From the NCBI RefSeq assembly GCF_018860705.1, contig NZ_JAHKQA010000014.1, positions 1-64,000 on the forward strand: 64,000 bases of DNA, in the 5' to 3' direction. The notes beneath the pieces were generated by a model. The model was not told the origin of the DNA. It ran no database searches and worked only from the letters and a program-made list of their open reading frames with translations. The translations under genes and the position numbers were made by a program. This DNA is from Citreicella sp. C3M06 (GTDB taxonomy: Bacteria > Pseudomonadota > Alphaproteobacteria > Rhodobacterales > Rhodobacteraceae). Below are positions 50,290 through 59,685 of this stretch, in pieces; the first letter of the stretch is position 1; each line of letters starts with the position of its first letter.

Positions 50290-50319
50290 CAAGTAAATGC
50301 GCCGCTTGAGGAGAGTCCC

Positions 50320-51759
50320 ATGAATGCCCACACCCCCAACCTGACAACCCGCGACATCCCGGATCTGTCGCTGATGGACACCAGTCGCCTGATCGCCTCG
50401 GGGCAGGCAACGCCGCTGGACGTGACGCAAGCGGTTCTCAAACGGGTGTCCGAGGTAGATGGCGCGCTGACGGCCTATATCGCGCTGACCGCAGACCGTG
50501 CCCTCGCGCAGGCGCAAACCGCTACGGACGAACGCGCCGCCGGGATGGATCGCGGCCCGCTGCACGGCATCCCCTTTGCGCTCAAGGATCTGTGCGAGAC
50601 CGATTTCGCGCCGACCTCGGCGGGGCTGGCGCTGCTCAGGGACAACCAGACCGGGCGCAATGCCACGGTGACGACGCGGCTGGAACAGGCGGGCTGCGTC
50701 ACCATCGGCAAACTGGGCATGACCGAGGGCGCCTATTCGGGCCATAACGACAAGATGGCGGTGCCAAAGAACCCGTGGAACTCCAAGCTGTGGGCGGGCT
50801 CGTCCTCGTCCGGCTCGGGCGTGTCGGTTGCGGCGGGCATGGCCTTTGGCGCGATCGGGTCCGACACCGGCGGGTCGATCCGCTTTCCGTCGGGGTGCAA
50901 CGGCATCACCGGCATGAAGGGCACATGGGGCCGGGTCAGCCGCCACGGCGTGTTTGCGCTGGCCGACAGTCTTGACCATGTCGGCCCGATGGCGCGCAGC
51001 GCCGAGGATTGCGCCGCCATCATGACCGCCATCGCAGGCGCGGATGTCAACGATCCCACCGCGCTGATGGCGCCGGTGCCCGATTACCTTGCCGCCTGCG
51101 CCGGGCCGATCCGGGGTATGCGCATCGGCATCGACCGCGCGGCGGTGATCGACGGTGCGGCGCCCGAAACGGCCGCAGTGATCGCCGAGGCCATCGCTGT
51201 GTATGAATCGCTGGGCGCCCAGATCGTGCCAATGTCCTTCCCCTTCCCTGCCGATGCGGTCGATCAATGGACGGTGCTTTGCGCCATCGAGGTGGCGCTG
51301 GCGCATCAGGGCCGTTTCCCCGAACAGCGCGACGGCTACGCGCCGCATCTGAGCGAGCTGCTGGATTACGGGCTGAGCCTGACCGCCAAGGACGTCGGCG
51401 CGGCGATGCAGTGGCGGCTGGTCTATAACGGCTCGGTGGCGCGGGCGATGCATGGGCTCGACGCGGTGCTGTTTCCAATCACCAGCGGGCCGATGCCCGA
51501 GCTCGACAACATCTATGGCGCGCCCACGGCAGGCAAGGGCGAGAACCTTGGCGACATGCTGAAATTCACCGCGCCGGCGGATTTCACCGGCTGCCCGTCG
51601 CTGACCCTGCCGGGAGGCTTTGACAGCCGCGGCGGGCCGATCGGGTTCCAGCTGATGGGGCATGCGCTGACCGAGGACACGCTGTTCAAACTGGGCGCGG
51701 CGTTCCAGCGGGTGACGGATTTCCACACCAAACGCCCCGATCTGACGCCGTTCAGATAA
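50320..51759 (+). CDS. Amidase (amidase-signature family)
   Basis: A 479-aa amidase-signature hydrolase with the Ser-cisSer-Lys triad regions: FALKDLCET (Lys), AGSSSSGSGVSVAAG (cis-Ser) and IGSDTGGSIRFPSGCNGITG (nucleophile Ser). It releases ammonia from an organic amide. ATG 50320 has GAGGAG 6 nt upstream. It faces the signal-less AmiC-type sensor and overlaps the end of ureD by 8 bp on the opposite strand. Related enzymes include AtzE-type and indoleacetamide-type hydrolases; the substrate is not identified. Confidence 0.9.
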   Translation: MNAHTPNLTTRDIPDLSLMDTSRLIASGQATPLDVTQAVLKRVSEVDGALTAYIALTADRALAQAQTATDERAAGMDRGPLHGIPFALKDLCETDFAPTSAGLALLRDNQTGRNATVTTRLEQAGCVTIGKLGMTEGAYSGHNDKMAVPKNPWNSKLWAGSSSSGSGVSVAAGMAFGAIGSDTGGSIRFPSGCNGITGMKGTWGRVSRHGVFALADSLDHVGPMARSAEDCAAIMTAIAGADVNDPTALMAPVPDYLAACAGPIRGMRIGIDRAAVIDGAAPETAAVIAEAIAVYESLGAQIVPMSFPFPADAVDQWTVLCAIEVALAHQGRFPEQRDGYAPHLSELLDYGLSLTAKDVGAAMQWRLVYNGSVARAMHGLDAVLFPITSGPMPELDNIYGAPTAGKGENLGDMLKFTAPADFTGCPSLTLPGGFDSRGGPIGFQLMGHALTEDTLFKLGAAFQRVTDFHTKRPDLTPFR

Positions 51760-52525
51760 GCGTGCGGATCTGCCGGAAGGCGCGGTCGAGCGCGCCTCCG
51801 GTCGTTGCGGCGATGCGCAGGATCTGTCCTGCGCCGCCCCGCGCCGCCCCTGCGGCGGCGTAACAGTCGGGCAGATCCAGCGGGCCGTTTTCGAACGGGG
51901 CCGATCCGATGAATGTTACGGTGCCAAAGGCGGTCATGCCGCCGGGCAGTGCCTTGAGCGCGATCAGGTCGGCCTCGGTGACATGCTGGCGCTCGCGAAA
52001 AAGCGTGTGGCCATCGGCGCGCATCACCTGCAAATCGGATTTCCAGACCCCGCCAGCGTCCGGCGCTGCGGGATCGCGGCGGCAGAAGCCGTCAAACAGC
52101 ACCGCCCTTGCGCCCTCGTCCAGCGTGAGCGTGATGCGCTGGTGCATCTTTGCCCCGCTCATCAGCACATTCGGATCGGCAAGGTGGCGCAGGGTTGCGC
52201 CACGATCGGCGCGCAGGGTCCAGTCGGAGCAACACTCGCGCCCGCGCCGTGCATCGGCGTGGATCATCAGGGCCCCGGCGCTGAGCAGATCGACGCTGCC
52301 GCCCGCCTGCACCGTCACCTCGTGGCGCCAGTGATCGCCGGGCAGTAGCGCCGCGCCGGCGCATTGTGGCAGCACCGTCAGCGGGCCGGTCAGCCCGGCG
52401 CGCCGGTAGCCGCGCGGCAGCGACCACGGCCATTCCACATGCCGATCAAGCAGCGACGTGCCGCCATCCGGCGCGATGCCGCAGATCAGCGACACCTGCG
52501 CGCGCTGCGTCGCGAAATCCTTCAC
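51752..52525 (-). CDS. ureD: Urease accessory protein UreD
   Basis: A 257-aa scaffold protein that binds apo-urease during nickel insertion. Recognised by [39 protein letters not shown], and [12 protein letters not shown] with the family's conserved acidic/arginine residues. The start is GTG 52525, inside the ureG stop (GTGA), so it is coupled to ureG. It is the last gene of the ureEF-(AB)-C-G-D operon and ends in an 8-bp convergent overlap with the amidase gene. Confidence 0.88.
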   Translation of the reverse strand: MKDFATQRAQVSLICGIAPDGGTSLLDRHVEWPWSLPRGYRRAGLTGPLTVLPQCAGAALLPGDHWRHEVTVQAGGSVDLLSAGALMIHADARRGRECCSDWTLRADRGATLRHLADPNVLMSGAKMHQRITLTLDEGARAVLFDGFCRRDPAAPDAGGVWKSDLQVMRADGHTLFRERQHVTEADLIALKALPGGMTAFGTVTFIGSAPFENGPLDLPDCYAAAGAARGGAGQILRIAATTGGALDRAFRQIRTLI

Positions 52526-53127
52526 TTGAACAACACCTCGCGGCGCAGATGCGCCACCACCTCGGCGATGCCGCTGCCCTTGCGGCAGATCGCCGGCAGC
52601 ACTGCGCCGCCGCCGCGCACCGCCGTTGCCTCGGCCAGCATATTGGGGAAATCGACGCCGACATGCGGGGCGAGATCGGCCTTGTTGATCACCAGCAGGT
52701 TGGCCTGAAGGATGCCCGGCCCCTTCTTGCGGGGGATGTCATCGCCCCCCGCCACGTCGATCACGAACATCCAGTAATCGACCAGATCCGGCGAAAAAGT
52801 CGAGGCAAGATTGTCGCCGCCGGATTCGATCAGGATCAGATCCAGCCCCGGAAAATCTGTTTCAAGCCTGTCGGCGGCGGCCATGTTCAGCGTGGGGTCT
52901 TCGCGGATAACGGTATGCGGGCAGGCCCCGGCCTGCACCGCGCGCACCCGGTCGGGGGCCAGCTGCCCGCCCTTGCGCAGACGTTCTGCGTCTTCGTCCG
53001 TCACCAGATCGTTGGTGATTACGGCGGTGTCGATGCCCACTTCGGCCAGAAGCGGCAGGATGGCTTCGATCAGGGCGGTCTTGCCGGAGCCGACTGGGCC
53101 TCCGATGCCGACGCGGGCGGCTGTCAT
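52522..53127 (-). CDS. ureG: Urease accessory GTPase UreG
   Basis: A 201-aa SIMIBI GTPase that powers nickel delivery. The P-loop [15 protein letters not shown] (residues ~7-21), the nickel-binding Cys-Pro-His in [26 protein letters not shown] and the [10 protein letters not shown] guanine motif are all present. It is highly conserved, unlike the structural subunit. It overlaps ureC by 4 bp upstream and ureD downstream. Confidence 0.95.
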   Translation of the reverse strand: MTAARVGIGGPVGSGKTALIEAILPLLAEVGIDTAVITNDLVTDEDAERLRKGGQLAPDRVRAVQAGACPHTVIREDPTLNMAAADRLETDFPGLDLILIESGGDNLASTFSPDLVDYWMFVIDVAGGDDIPRKKGPGILQANLLVINKADLAPHVGVDFPNMLAEATAVRGGGAVLPAICRKGSGIAEVVAHLRREVLFK

Positions 53128-54827
53128 CTCAGGAAGTACTTTCTTGCAAGGGGAACATTGCGGGCGGGGTCTGCGGTGAGGGGCGCGCCATCGGCCTCGA
53201 CCTCGAAGGTCTGCGGATCGACGGTGATCTTTGGCAGCGCGGCGTTGCGGATCATATCAGCTTTGCCGAGCTTTCGGGTGTTGCGGATTTGAACGAAAGG
53301 TTTCTTTACCCCCAGCTTCGTTTCAGTGCCTGCCTTGATCGCAAGCTCGGAGACGAAGGTGACGCCAAGATGGTGTTTGGCGCTGCCAAGCGCGCCCCAC
53401 ATCGGGCGGTGGATCATCGGTTCGGACCCCACGAAGCTGCCGTTGCCATCGCCCATGGTGGCCCAGACGATGGTGCCGCCTTTGATGACGGTGCTGGGCT
53501 TGGCGCCAAAGAAGGCAAACGGCCAAAGCACGATATCGGCCATCTTGCCCGGCGCGATAGAGCCGACCTCGTGGTCGATCCCCGCCGCAATGGCCGGGTT
53601 GATGGTATATTTCGCCACATAACGAAGGATGCGCTGGTTGTCGGCGCTTGCAGTCGTCTCTTCGGGCAAACGGCCCACCCGGTCCTTCATCACCGATGCC
53701 AGCTGCCAGCATTTCGCAAGGTTTTCGGCAAGCCGGCCCATGCCTTGGGTGTCGGTGGCAAAGATCGAAATCGCCCCCATGTCGTGCAGCAGATCCTCGG
53801 CCGCCATGCTTTGCGGGCGGATGCGGGCCTCGGCAAAGGCGACGTCCTCGAGCAGATCGAAGCTCATCATGTGGGCGAGCATAGTCATCGGCACGCCCTC
53901 TTCGAGGGCGGGCAGCGTGTAGGGGTTGGTCGGGTTGGTCGAGGAGGGCAGCACGTTGGGATAGCCGTTGACCACAAGGATGTCGGGGGCATGGCCACCG
54001 CCCGCGCCCTCGGTGTGGTACATATGGATCGAGCGGCCCGCGATGGCCTCCATCGTGGTCTCGTAGAAGCCGAATTCGTTGATGGTGTCGGTGTGCAGGT
54101 GCACCGAGAAATCCGCAGCATCCGCCGCCGTCAGCGTACCATCCAGCACCGCAGGCGAGGCGCCGAAATCCTCATGGATCTTCACCCCCAACGCGCCGCC
54201 AGACACGCTTTCGGCCACCGCCTCGGGGTTGGAATTGCCGCGCCCGAGAAAGCCGAAGTTCAGCGGGTATTCATCCGCGGCCTGAATCAGCCGCCCAAGC
54301 ACGTTCGGCCCCGAACAGGACACATCGAAATTCGGCCCCGGAGACATGCCGATCATCGTGGTGCACCCCCCCGCCAGCGCGTGGTGGCATTGCTGGGGCG
54401 AGAGGAAATGCGCATGTGCCTCGATCGCGCCGGCGGTGACGAAATGGTTGTCGCCATGCACCACGGTGGTGTTGGGGCCAGTCACCATGCCATCCGTCAC
54501 GCCGTTCATGATGTCGGGGTTGCCAGCCTTGCCCACCCCGACGATGCGCCCGTCGCGGATGCCGATATCGCCCTTGAGAATGCCCAGCTCGGCGTCGATG
54601 ATGATGGCGTTCATGATCACCATGTCCAGCGCGCCGTTGGCGGCGGTGCCACTGGTGCAAAAGCCTTCGCCGTCGCGCATGATCTTGCCCGCGCCAGCGG
54701 TCAGCTCATCGCCGGGATGGGTGTGATCGAATTCGATCTCGGCCAGAAGCGAGGTATCGCCAAGGCGGACCATGTCGCCCGTGGTGGGCCCGTACAGCCG
54801 GGCATAAGCGTCGCGGGTCAGTTTCAT
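53124..54827 (-). CDS. ureC: Urease alpha subunit UreC, divergent active-site flap
   Basis: A 567-aa nickel amidohydrolase. Metal ligands align with Klebsiella numbering: HAH at 138/140, Lys216 and His218 in GVKIHEDFG, His245 in LHTDTIN, His271 in [13 protein letters not shown] and Asp359 in ATDTQGMGR. The mobile flap, normally MVCHHL, reads MLAHMM (residues 316-321): Cys319 becomes Ala and His321 becomes Met, while the catalytic His320 is kept (His319 here). The GTGPAAGT(N)AT-type loop is also shortened to [11 protein letters not shown]. It could be a slower urease or act on a related amide. It overlaps its neighbours by 4 bp. Confidence 0.92.
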   Translation of the reverse strand: MKLTRDAYARLYGPTTGDMVRLGDTSLLAEIEFDHTHPGDELTAGAGKIMRDGEGFCTSGTAANGALDMVIMNAIIIDAELGILKGDIGIRDGRIVGVGKAGNPDIMNGVTDGMVTGPNTTVVHGDNHFVTAGAIEAHAHFLSPQQCHHALAGGCTTMIGMSPGPNFDVSCSGPNVLGRLIQAADEYPLNFGFLGRGNSNPEAVAESVSGGALGVKIHEDFGASPAVLDGTLTAADAADFSVHLHTDTINEFGFYETTMEAIAGRSIHMYHTEGAGGGHAPDILVVNGYPNVLPSSTNPTNPYTLPALEEGVPMTMLAHMMSFDLLEDVAFAEARIRPQSMAAEDLLHDMGAISIFATDTQGMGRLAENLAKCWQLASVMKDRVGRLPEETTASADNQRILRYVAKYTINPAIAAGIDHEVGSIAPGKMADIVLWPFAFFGAKPSTVIKGGTIVWATMGDGNGSFVGSEPMIHRPMWGALGSAKHHLGVTFVSELAIKAGTETKLGVKKPFVQIRNTRKLGKADMIRNAALPKITVDPQTFEVEADGAPLTADPARNVPLARKYFLR

Positions 54828-55498
54828 CGCATGTAGCCCCTTTGGGTGGCGGCATGGATCGCCGTCTCAAGCCCGCCGTCCACCGGCCCTTCGGTGAGGC
54901 CCGCAAAACCGTGCACCACGCGCTTGCCGCCATAGGGCACCAGAACGACGTGTTTTTCGATGCCCGGATCGAAGCGCTCGCCGCCGCCCGAGGGCCGGTC
55001 GAGCCGCATACCGAAAGCCGCCGCGCGGTCGAATTGCAGCGCCGGGTTCACTTCGAAGAAATGCGCGTGAGAGCGGACCTGAATGGTGCGATCGCCGGTG
55101 TTGAGCACGCTGAGCGTGATCGCCTCGCGGCCTGCGTTGATCTCGATCTCGCCTTGCGCGGGGATGACCTCGCCGGGGATCGGATCGCCGGGCGCGGGGG
55201 CGATGGGGTCGAAGACGGTGACCAGCTTGGTGCCCTCGGCCATCGACACCTCGACCGAGAAGGTTTTCAGCATATGCGCCACGCCCGGTTCGACCTGATC
55301 GGCGCGCAGCAGGGTTGACGCATGGCTGACGATTTCGCTGTGGCTATGGCCGTGGCGGGCAAAGGTCAGCAATTCGTCGGCCAGCAGCGCCACCGCCTCG
55401 GGGTGGGCTAGGCGGATACCCTGCGCGACATAGCGGCGGGCTAGTTCTGCGGCGGTGAAGATGGTCAGCCGCTCGAGTTCGGTGGAGGTCAGGTGCAT
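54824..55498 (-). CDS. ureAB: Fused urease gamma-beta subunit UreAB
   Basis: A 224-aa polypeptide combining gamma (residues 1-~100, [18 protein letters not shown] through [20 protein letters not shown]) and beta (~105-224, [34 protein letters not shown], and [16 protein letters not shown]). Most bacteria have separate ureA and ureB; the Helicobacter UreA fusion has the same order. The beta part's usual GSHxHFFEVN is [10 protein letters not shown]. The start is ATG 55498 and the stop overlaps ureC by 4 bp. Confidence 0.92.
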   Translation of the reverse strand: MHLTSTELERLTIFTAAELARRYVAQGIRLAHPEAVALLADELLTFARHGHSHSEIVSHASTLLRADQVEPGVAHMLKTFSVEVSMAEGTKLVTVFDPIAPAPGDPIPGEVIPAQGEIEINAGREAITLSVLNTGDRTIQVRSHAHFFEVNPALQFDRAAAFGMRLDRPSGGGERFDPGIEKHVVLVPYGGKRVVHGFAGLTEGPVDGGLETAIHAATQRGYMR

Positions 55499-55508
55499 GA
55501 CCGTCTCC

Positions 55509-56159
55509 TTAGTTGATGAAAAGCCGCCCCTGCCGGGGCCGCATCAGCGCCACATCGGGCAGCAGCATCGCGCCAGAGGGCAGGTCCTGCGCATCGGGCG
55601 CTATCGCCAGTTCGGCGATCAGCGGGGCCAGCGCCAGCAGGTCGCGCTGGGTGGTGATCGCGCCGGCGACGCCCAGCCGCACCGCGGCGGAAAACGCCCC
55701 GCGCGCAAGGCTGAGCGCCGAGGTTTCCAGCGCCGTGCCCAGATCCAGCCCGCAGGCCCGCAGAAAAACCCCATGCGCCACGGCGAAATGCCCCACCCCT
55801 GCGGCCTGCGCCGCCAGTGCGCCCGGATCCATCGCAATGCGCAGCGCCCGGGCCGAGGCGAACAACGCATCCCCGGCCTGCGCACTGTCCCGGCGCTGGG
55901 TTTCCACCGGCATCAGCGCATCGACGGTCTCGAACCAGCCGCTCAGCGCCTCGCCGGTCAGCCGAAAGCCCCCGGCCAGCGCGATGCGATCAAAGCGGTG
56001 CCAGCGGGTGCGCAGATCAAGCGCAACCCAATCCGCAAGGCTGCGCTTGCAGACCTGCCCTTCGGCCAGCGCGCTTTCCAGCCCCCAGGAATAGGCAAAA
56101 ACGCCCGAGGGAAAGCCGCTGTCGGCCAGCTGCATCGCCCGGATGGTGGCAAGGCTCAT
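55509..56159 (-). CDS. ureF: Urease accessory protein UreF
   Basis: A 216-aa helical protein that links UreG to the UreD-apo-urease complex and checks GTP use. Family opening [20 protein letters not shown] and the central [10 protein letters not shown] region are clear. The C-terminal [13 protein letters not shown] resembles the family's tail (xxHExxxxRLFxS). The start overlaps the ureE stop (ATGA), and it ends 10 bp before ureAB. Confidence 0.9.
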   Translation of the reverse strand: MSLATIRAMQLADSGFPSGVFAYSWGLESALAEGQVCKRSLADWVALDLRTRWHRFDRIALAGGFRLTGEALSGWFETVDALMPVETQRRDSAQAGDALFASARALRIAMDPGALAAQAAGVGHFAVAHGVFLRACGLDLGTALETSALSLARGAFSAAVRLGVAGAITTQRDLLALAPLIAELAIAPDAQDLPSGAMLLPDVALMRPRQGRLFIN

Positions 56160-56626
56160 GCGTCCTCGATCACGAATTCTGCCAGCCCGCGCAGATCGGC
56201 GAGCCGCGCCTCGTAGCGCGCGCGCGGACCGTCGAGCACCACGTCCATGACGCCTTGGCCAAAGATCACCTTCCAGTGCAGGTTGCCGCACCAATGGCCA
56301 AGCCGCATCGCGTCGTCGATGCTTGCCGGGCGCAGCCGCATCCGCGCCGCGCCGTCGATGCGCGCCACGATGGCCAGACGCCCGTCGTGAAACAGCACCG
56401 CGCCGTCGCTCAGCCCCTGTTCGCGCGGCAGGGCAATGGCGCAATCGCGGCCCCGGTCGGTGGTGACGCGCATGCGCTTGCGCGCGGCGTCGGCCTCGGG
56501 GATCGACAGGAATTCCACCCCGCCCTCGTGTTCCAGCGCGTGCAGCCGGTCATGCCACTGTGCATCCGCCGCCATGCCCAGCACGGTTTCAAGCATCATC
56601 GGCCCGTCCGGGCTGTGGTCTTTCAT
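56156..56626 (-). CDS. ureE: Urease accessory protein UreE
   Basis: A 156-aa nickel metallochaperone. The N-terminal peptide-binding domain (EFLSIPEADAARKRMRVTT) and the metal-binding C-terminal core with LGHWCGNLHWKV, equivalent to the YHLGNRH motif, are visible. There is no histidine-rich tail, so nickel storage capacity is low. It is the first gene of the urease operon, starting only 66 bp downstream of the amidase stop across a strong terminator. ATG 56626 is assumed; the double ATG ten codons on is possible. Confidence 0.87.
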   Translation of the reverse strand: MKDHSPDGPMMLETVLGMAADAQWHDRLHALEHEGGVEFLSIPEADAARKRMRVTTDRGRDCAIALPREQGLSDGAVLFHDGRLAIVARIDGAARMRLRPASIDDAMRLGHWCGNLHWKVIFGQGVMDVVLDGPRARYEARLADLRGLAEFVIEDA

Positions 56627-56644
56627 GTCTTTGTCCTTGATGGA

Positions 56645-56676
56645 AAAAAGGCCCGCCCCGGCGTTACGGGGCGGGC
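56645..56676 (-). terminator. Intrinsic terminator between amidase and ureE
   Basis: Perfect 9-bp GC stem, GCCCGCCCC (56651-56659) with GGGGCGGGC (56668-56676), 8-nt loop, followed on the minus strand by CTTTTTTCC. It ends transcription after the upstream amidase and lies 19 bp ahead of ureE, leaving almost no room for a separate urease promoter. Confidence 0.9.
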
Positions 56677-56691
56677 AAGTTGTCGGGGATC

Positions 56692-58206
56692 TTACCAGCT
56701 GGTCCAGTCGCCGGATTTCTCGAACGCATCGCCCAGCGTATAGAGCGTGTTTTCATCCCACATCTTGCCGACCAGCATCATGCCCACCGGCAGGCCGTTC
56801 ACCTTGCCACAGGGCACCGACAGCGCCGGGTGGTGGGTCAGATCGAAAGGTGCGGTGTTGTCGAGGATCTCGAAGCCGCGCTGAAGGATCTCTTCGCGGC
56901 TTGCGTCCTTGCCCGGCAGCGGGGTTGCGGTCATCGGTACGGTGGGCATCAGGATCGCGTCGTAATCAGCCAGCACCGCGTCATAGGCGGCGCGCAGCGT
57001 TTTGACGATGTTGGACGCCTTGCCATAGAAGCGCTTGCCATACTGGTCATCGGCGAATTGCGCAAAGACCATGCCGACCTTCATCGTCTCGGACAGCTCG
57101 TCGGCGCGCTCGCGCCAGCCGCGATGGAAATCCATGAAGCTGGTGACATAGAGATCGCGGCGCGAGGTGCCATAGCCATCGCCCAGCATCATCGTCTGGG
57201 TCAGACCCTGAAGACCGATCGGCGTCCAGATCGCCGGACCCATCAGGTGCATCGGGATCGACACTTCCTCGACCGTTACGCCAAGCGCCTCAAGCCTCTT
57301 TGCCGCCTCGCGCACCTTGTCATCCGAGGCCGCCTCGGACTGGGGATGGCCAAAGCCTTCCTTGAGGATCGCGACCTTCATGCCCTTGACCGGCTTGTCC
57401 AGCGCCTCGGTGTAATTCGACACGGAGATGTCGATCTGGCGGCTGTCATAGCCATCCGAGCCCGCCAGCACCTCAAGCAGAAGCGCGTTGTCGGCCACGC
57501 TCGAGGTGATCGGGCCGGTGTGGTCGATGGTGATCTCGATCGGCACGATGCCGGTATAGGGCACGAGGCCATGGGTCGGCTTCATGCCGACGGTGCCGCA
57601 GAACGCCGAGGGCATACGGATCGAGCCGCCCTGGTCGCCGCCAATGGCCATATCGACCTCGCCCTTGCCGACCAGCGCGGCCGAACCCGAAGACGAGCCG
57701 CCCGCCGAGCGGGTCGGGTCATGCGGGTTGCCCACCGGCCCCAGCGCCGAGGTGTGCGAGCCGCACGAGATGCAGAAACATTCGCAATGCGCCTTGCCGA
57801 CGATGGTCGCGCCCGCGTCCAGCATCCGGGTGACGATGGTGGCATCGACGTTGGGCATGTAGCCTTCGAGCGTGGACGAGCCGTTCATCATCGGCACGCC
57901 GGCCAGCATGACGTTGTCTTTCAGAACAACGGTCTTGCCCTTGAGCTTGCCTTCGGGCGCGCCCTGCACGGTCGATTTCACGTACCATGCGTTCAGCTCG
58001 TTTTCCTCGACGGGGGGCTGCTTGCCGGGGGTGCGCGGATAGGTCACCTCGGGCAGCGGGTCGATCATCAGGTCGACGGCGTTATAGGCATCGACATAGC
58101 CCTTCATCAGCCCCTGATAGGATTTCACATCCTCGGGCGACAGGTTGAGCCCAAGCCGGGCCGCCGCATCGGCCAATTGCTCTTCGTTCGGAAGTTTCAC
58201 AGACAT
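56692..58206 (-). CDS. Amidase, nitrile-hydratase-associated type
   Basis: A 504-aa amidase-signature enzyme like those encoded next to nitrile hydratases and short-amide transporters. Catalytic segments are TVVLKDNVMLAGVPMMNGS (Lys), SAGGSSSGSAALVGKG (cis-Ser) and AIGGDQGGSIRMPSAFCGTVG (nucleophile Ser), then GMKPTHGLVPYTGIVPIE. It lies directly after the ABC transporter genes on the same strand, so it probably hydrolyses the imported amide. No nitrile hydratase genes are seen. A terminator follows at 56645-56676. Confidence 0.9.
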   Translation of the reverse strand: MSVKLPNEEQLADAAARLGLNLSPEDVKSYQGLMKGYVDAYNAVDLMIDPLPEVTYPRTPGKQPPVEENELNAWYVKSTVQGAPEGKLKGKTVVLKDNVMLAGVPMMNGSSTLEGYMPNVDATIVTRMLDAGATIVGKAHCECFCISCGSHTSALGPVGNPHDPTRSAGGSSSGSAALVGKGEVDMAIGGDQGGSIRMPSAFCGTVGMKPTHGLVPYTGIVPIEITIDHTGPITSSVADNALLLEVLAGSDGYDSRQIDISVSNYTEALDKPVKGMKVAILKEGFGHPQSEAASDDKVREAAKRLEALGVTVEEVSIPMHLMGPAIWTPIGLQGLTQTMMLGDGYGTSRRDLYVTSFMDFHRGWRERADELSETMKVGMVFAQFADDQYGKRFYGKASNIVKTLRAAYDAVLADYDAILMPTVPMTATPLPGKDASREEILQRGFEILDNTAPFDLTHHPALSVPCGKVNGLPVGMMLVGKMWDENTLYTLGDAFEKSGDWTSW

Positions 58207-58239
58207 CCGTTCAGTCCTTGTATTGATGTAGTGTTTGAG

Positions 58240-58259
58240 GGCGCCCCGAGCGGGACGCC
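58240..58259 (-). promoter_or_regulatory. Intercistronic hairpin between transporter ATPase and amidase
   Basis: GGCGCCCC (58240-58247) and GGGACGCC (58252-58259) pair on the minus-strand mRNA (GGCGTCCC with GGGGCGCC, one G-U) around a 4-nt loop. No T tract follows. It may protect or process the mRNA between transporter and enzyme genes. Confidence 0.5.
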
Positions 58260-58262
58260 GGA

Positions 58263-58970
58263 TCAGCCGGTGAAGCCCATGAAGGCGCTCACCGCGCTGG
58301 CATCGGTCAGCTCGGCCTTGGGGATTTCGCGGTCGAGCACGCCGTTGGAAATGGCATAGACCCGGTCCGACAGGCCGGTGATGAAGTCGAGGTTCTGCTC
58401 TACCAGCACGATGGTGATGTCGATCTTCTTGGTGAGGGCGGCCAGCGTGTCGGAAATTTCGTCGATGATCGACGGCTGGATGCCCTCGGTCGGCTCGTCC
58501 AGCAGCATCAGGCGCGGGTGGCGGGCAAGGCAACGGGCCAGCGCCAACAGCTGCTGTTCGCCGCCCGACAGCGCGCCGCCGCGCCGGTCGAGCAGGCGTT
58601 GCAGACGCGGGAACAGCTCGAGCATTTCATCGACGATGCGCGCGACCTCGGCCTTGCCGCCGGGGATGGCGACCTCGAGGTTTTCCTTGACCGACAGGTT
58701 GGGAAAGATCTGACGGCCCTGCGGCACAAGGCCGATCCCCATCTTGGCCCGCGCGTTGACGGCGGATCCAAGGATGGATGTGCCGTCGAAATTGATCTCG
58801 CCCCCGGTGACCTTCACATAGCCCATGATCGAGCGCATCAGCGTGGTCTTGCCCATGCCGTTATGGCCCAGAATGCCAACGACCTCGCCGGCATTGGCGT
58901 GAAAATCGACGCGGTGCAGCGCGGGCACCAGCCCGTAGGCGGCCGAGAGGCCCTTGACGTCAAGCAGCAT
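58263..58970 (-). CDS. Amide/urea-type ABC transporter ATPase (UrtE/LivF-like)
   Basis: A 235-aa ATPase of the branched-chain amino acid/urea/amide group: Walker A GHNGMGKTT (residues ~34-42), signature LSGGEQQLLALARCL, Walker B LMLLDEPTEGIQPS and the switch His-like Q in VLVEQNLDF. The EGIQPSI string is characteristic of UrtE/LivF. It overlaps the second ATPase by 11 bp. It energises uptake with the UrtD-like partner. Confidence 0.9.
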   Translation of the reverse strand: MLLDVKGLSAAYGLVPALHRVDFHANAGEVVGILGHNGMGKTTLMRSIMGYVKVTGGEINFDGTSILGSAVNARAKMGIGLVPQGRQIFPNLSVKENLEVAIPGGKAEVARIVDEMLELFPRLQRLLDRRGGALSGGEQQLLALARCLARHPRLMLLDEPTEGIQPSIIDEISDTLAALTKKIDITIVLVEQNLDFITGLSDRVYAISNGVLDREIPKAELTDASAVSAFMGFTG

Positions 58971-59685
58971 TCGCCTGTTTCCCCAGATAGATCTCCTGAA
59001 CCTCGCGGTCCTGCATGATGTCGTCGATCATCGCCTCGCGGAAGATCGCGCCGCGGTTGAACACGGTGACGAATTTGGCGATCTGGCGGATGAAGGCCAT
59101 GTCGTGTTCGACCACCACCACCGCCGCCGAGCGCGCCGATTCCAGCACCAGCTGCGCCAGCCGGTCGCGCTCATCGCCGGTCATGCCAGCGGCGGGTTCA
59201 TCCAGCAGGATCAGTTTCGGCTCGCCTGCCAGCACCATCGCCAGCTCGACCAGCTGGCGCTGACCGTGGCTCAGCAGACCAACCTCGCGCTTGGCCAGAT
59301 GGGTGATGCCGCAGCGCTCCAGCGTGTGCATGGTCAGCTCACGGGCCAGCGGTTTCAGGTGCTTGCGCCGCGCCGACAGGCGCACGTTCTCATAGGCGGT
59401 GATGCCGTCAAAGACATTGGGCACCTGAGTTTTGATACCGACCCCAAGGTTGACGATCTGGTGGGTATGCGCGCCGGTGATGTCCTGCCCCGACAGCGTG
59501 ACCTTGCCGCTCGTCGGGGTCAGTTGCCCGGTGAGGCATTTGAAGAAGGTGGATTTCCCCGCCCCGTTCGGCCCCAGCAGGCAGCGCAATTCGCCGTCCT
59601 TCAGGTTGAAATCGACGTTGTCCACCGCTGTGACGCCGCCAAAGCGCATGGTCAGGCCACGGGTTGTCAGGATGTGATCGCTCAT
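58960..59685 (-). CDS. Amide/urea-type ABC transporter ATPase (UrtD/LivG-like)
   Basis: A 241-aa ATPase: MRFGGVTAVDNVDF, Walker A GPNGAGKST (residues ~39-47), GVGIKTQVPNVFDGITAYENV typical of UrtD, signature LSHGQRQLVELAMVL and Walker B LILLDEPAAGMTGDE, then VVVEHDMAFIRQIA. The variation LSHG for LSGG is usual in UrtD. ATG 59685 overlaps the permease gene by 4 bp. Confidence 0.9.
   Translation of the reverse strand: MSDHILTTRGLTMRFGGVTAVDNVDFNLKDGELRCLLGPNGAGKSTFFKCLTGQLTPTSGKVTLSGQDITGAHTHQIVNLGVGIKTQVPNVFDGITAYENVRLSARRKHLKPLARELTMHTLERCGITHLAKREVGLLSHGQRQLVELAMVLAGEPKLILLDEPAAGMTGDERDRLAQLVLESARSAAVVVVEHDMAFIRQIAKFVTVFNRGAIFREAMIDDIMQDREVQEIYLGKQANAA

Noticed and set aside
54824-55498. 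Possibility that the UreAB fusion is a sequencing artefact
   Set aside because: The frame reads through without disruption, both domains are complete, and the linker is short and regular, so a natural fusion is more likely.
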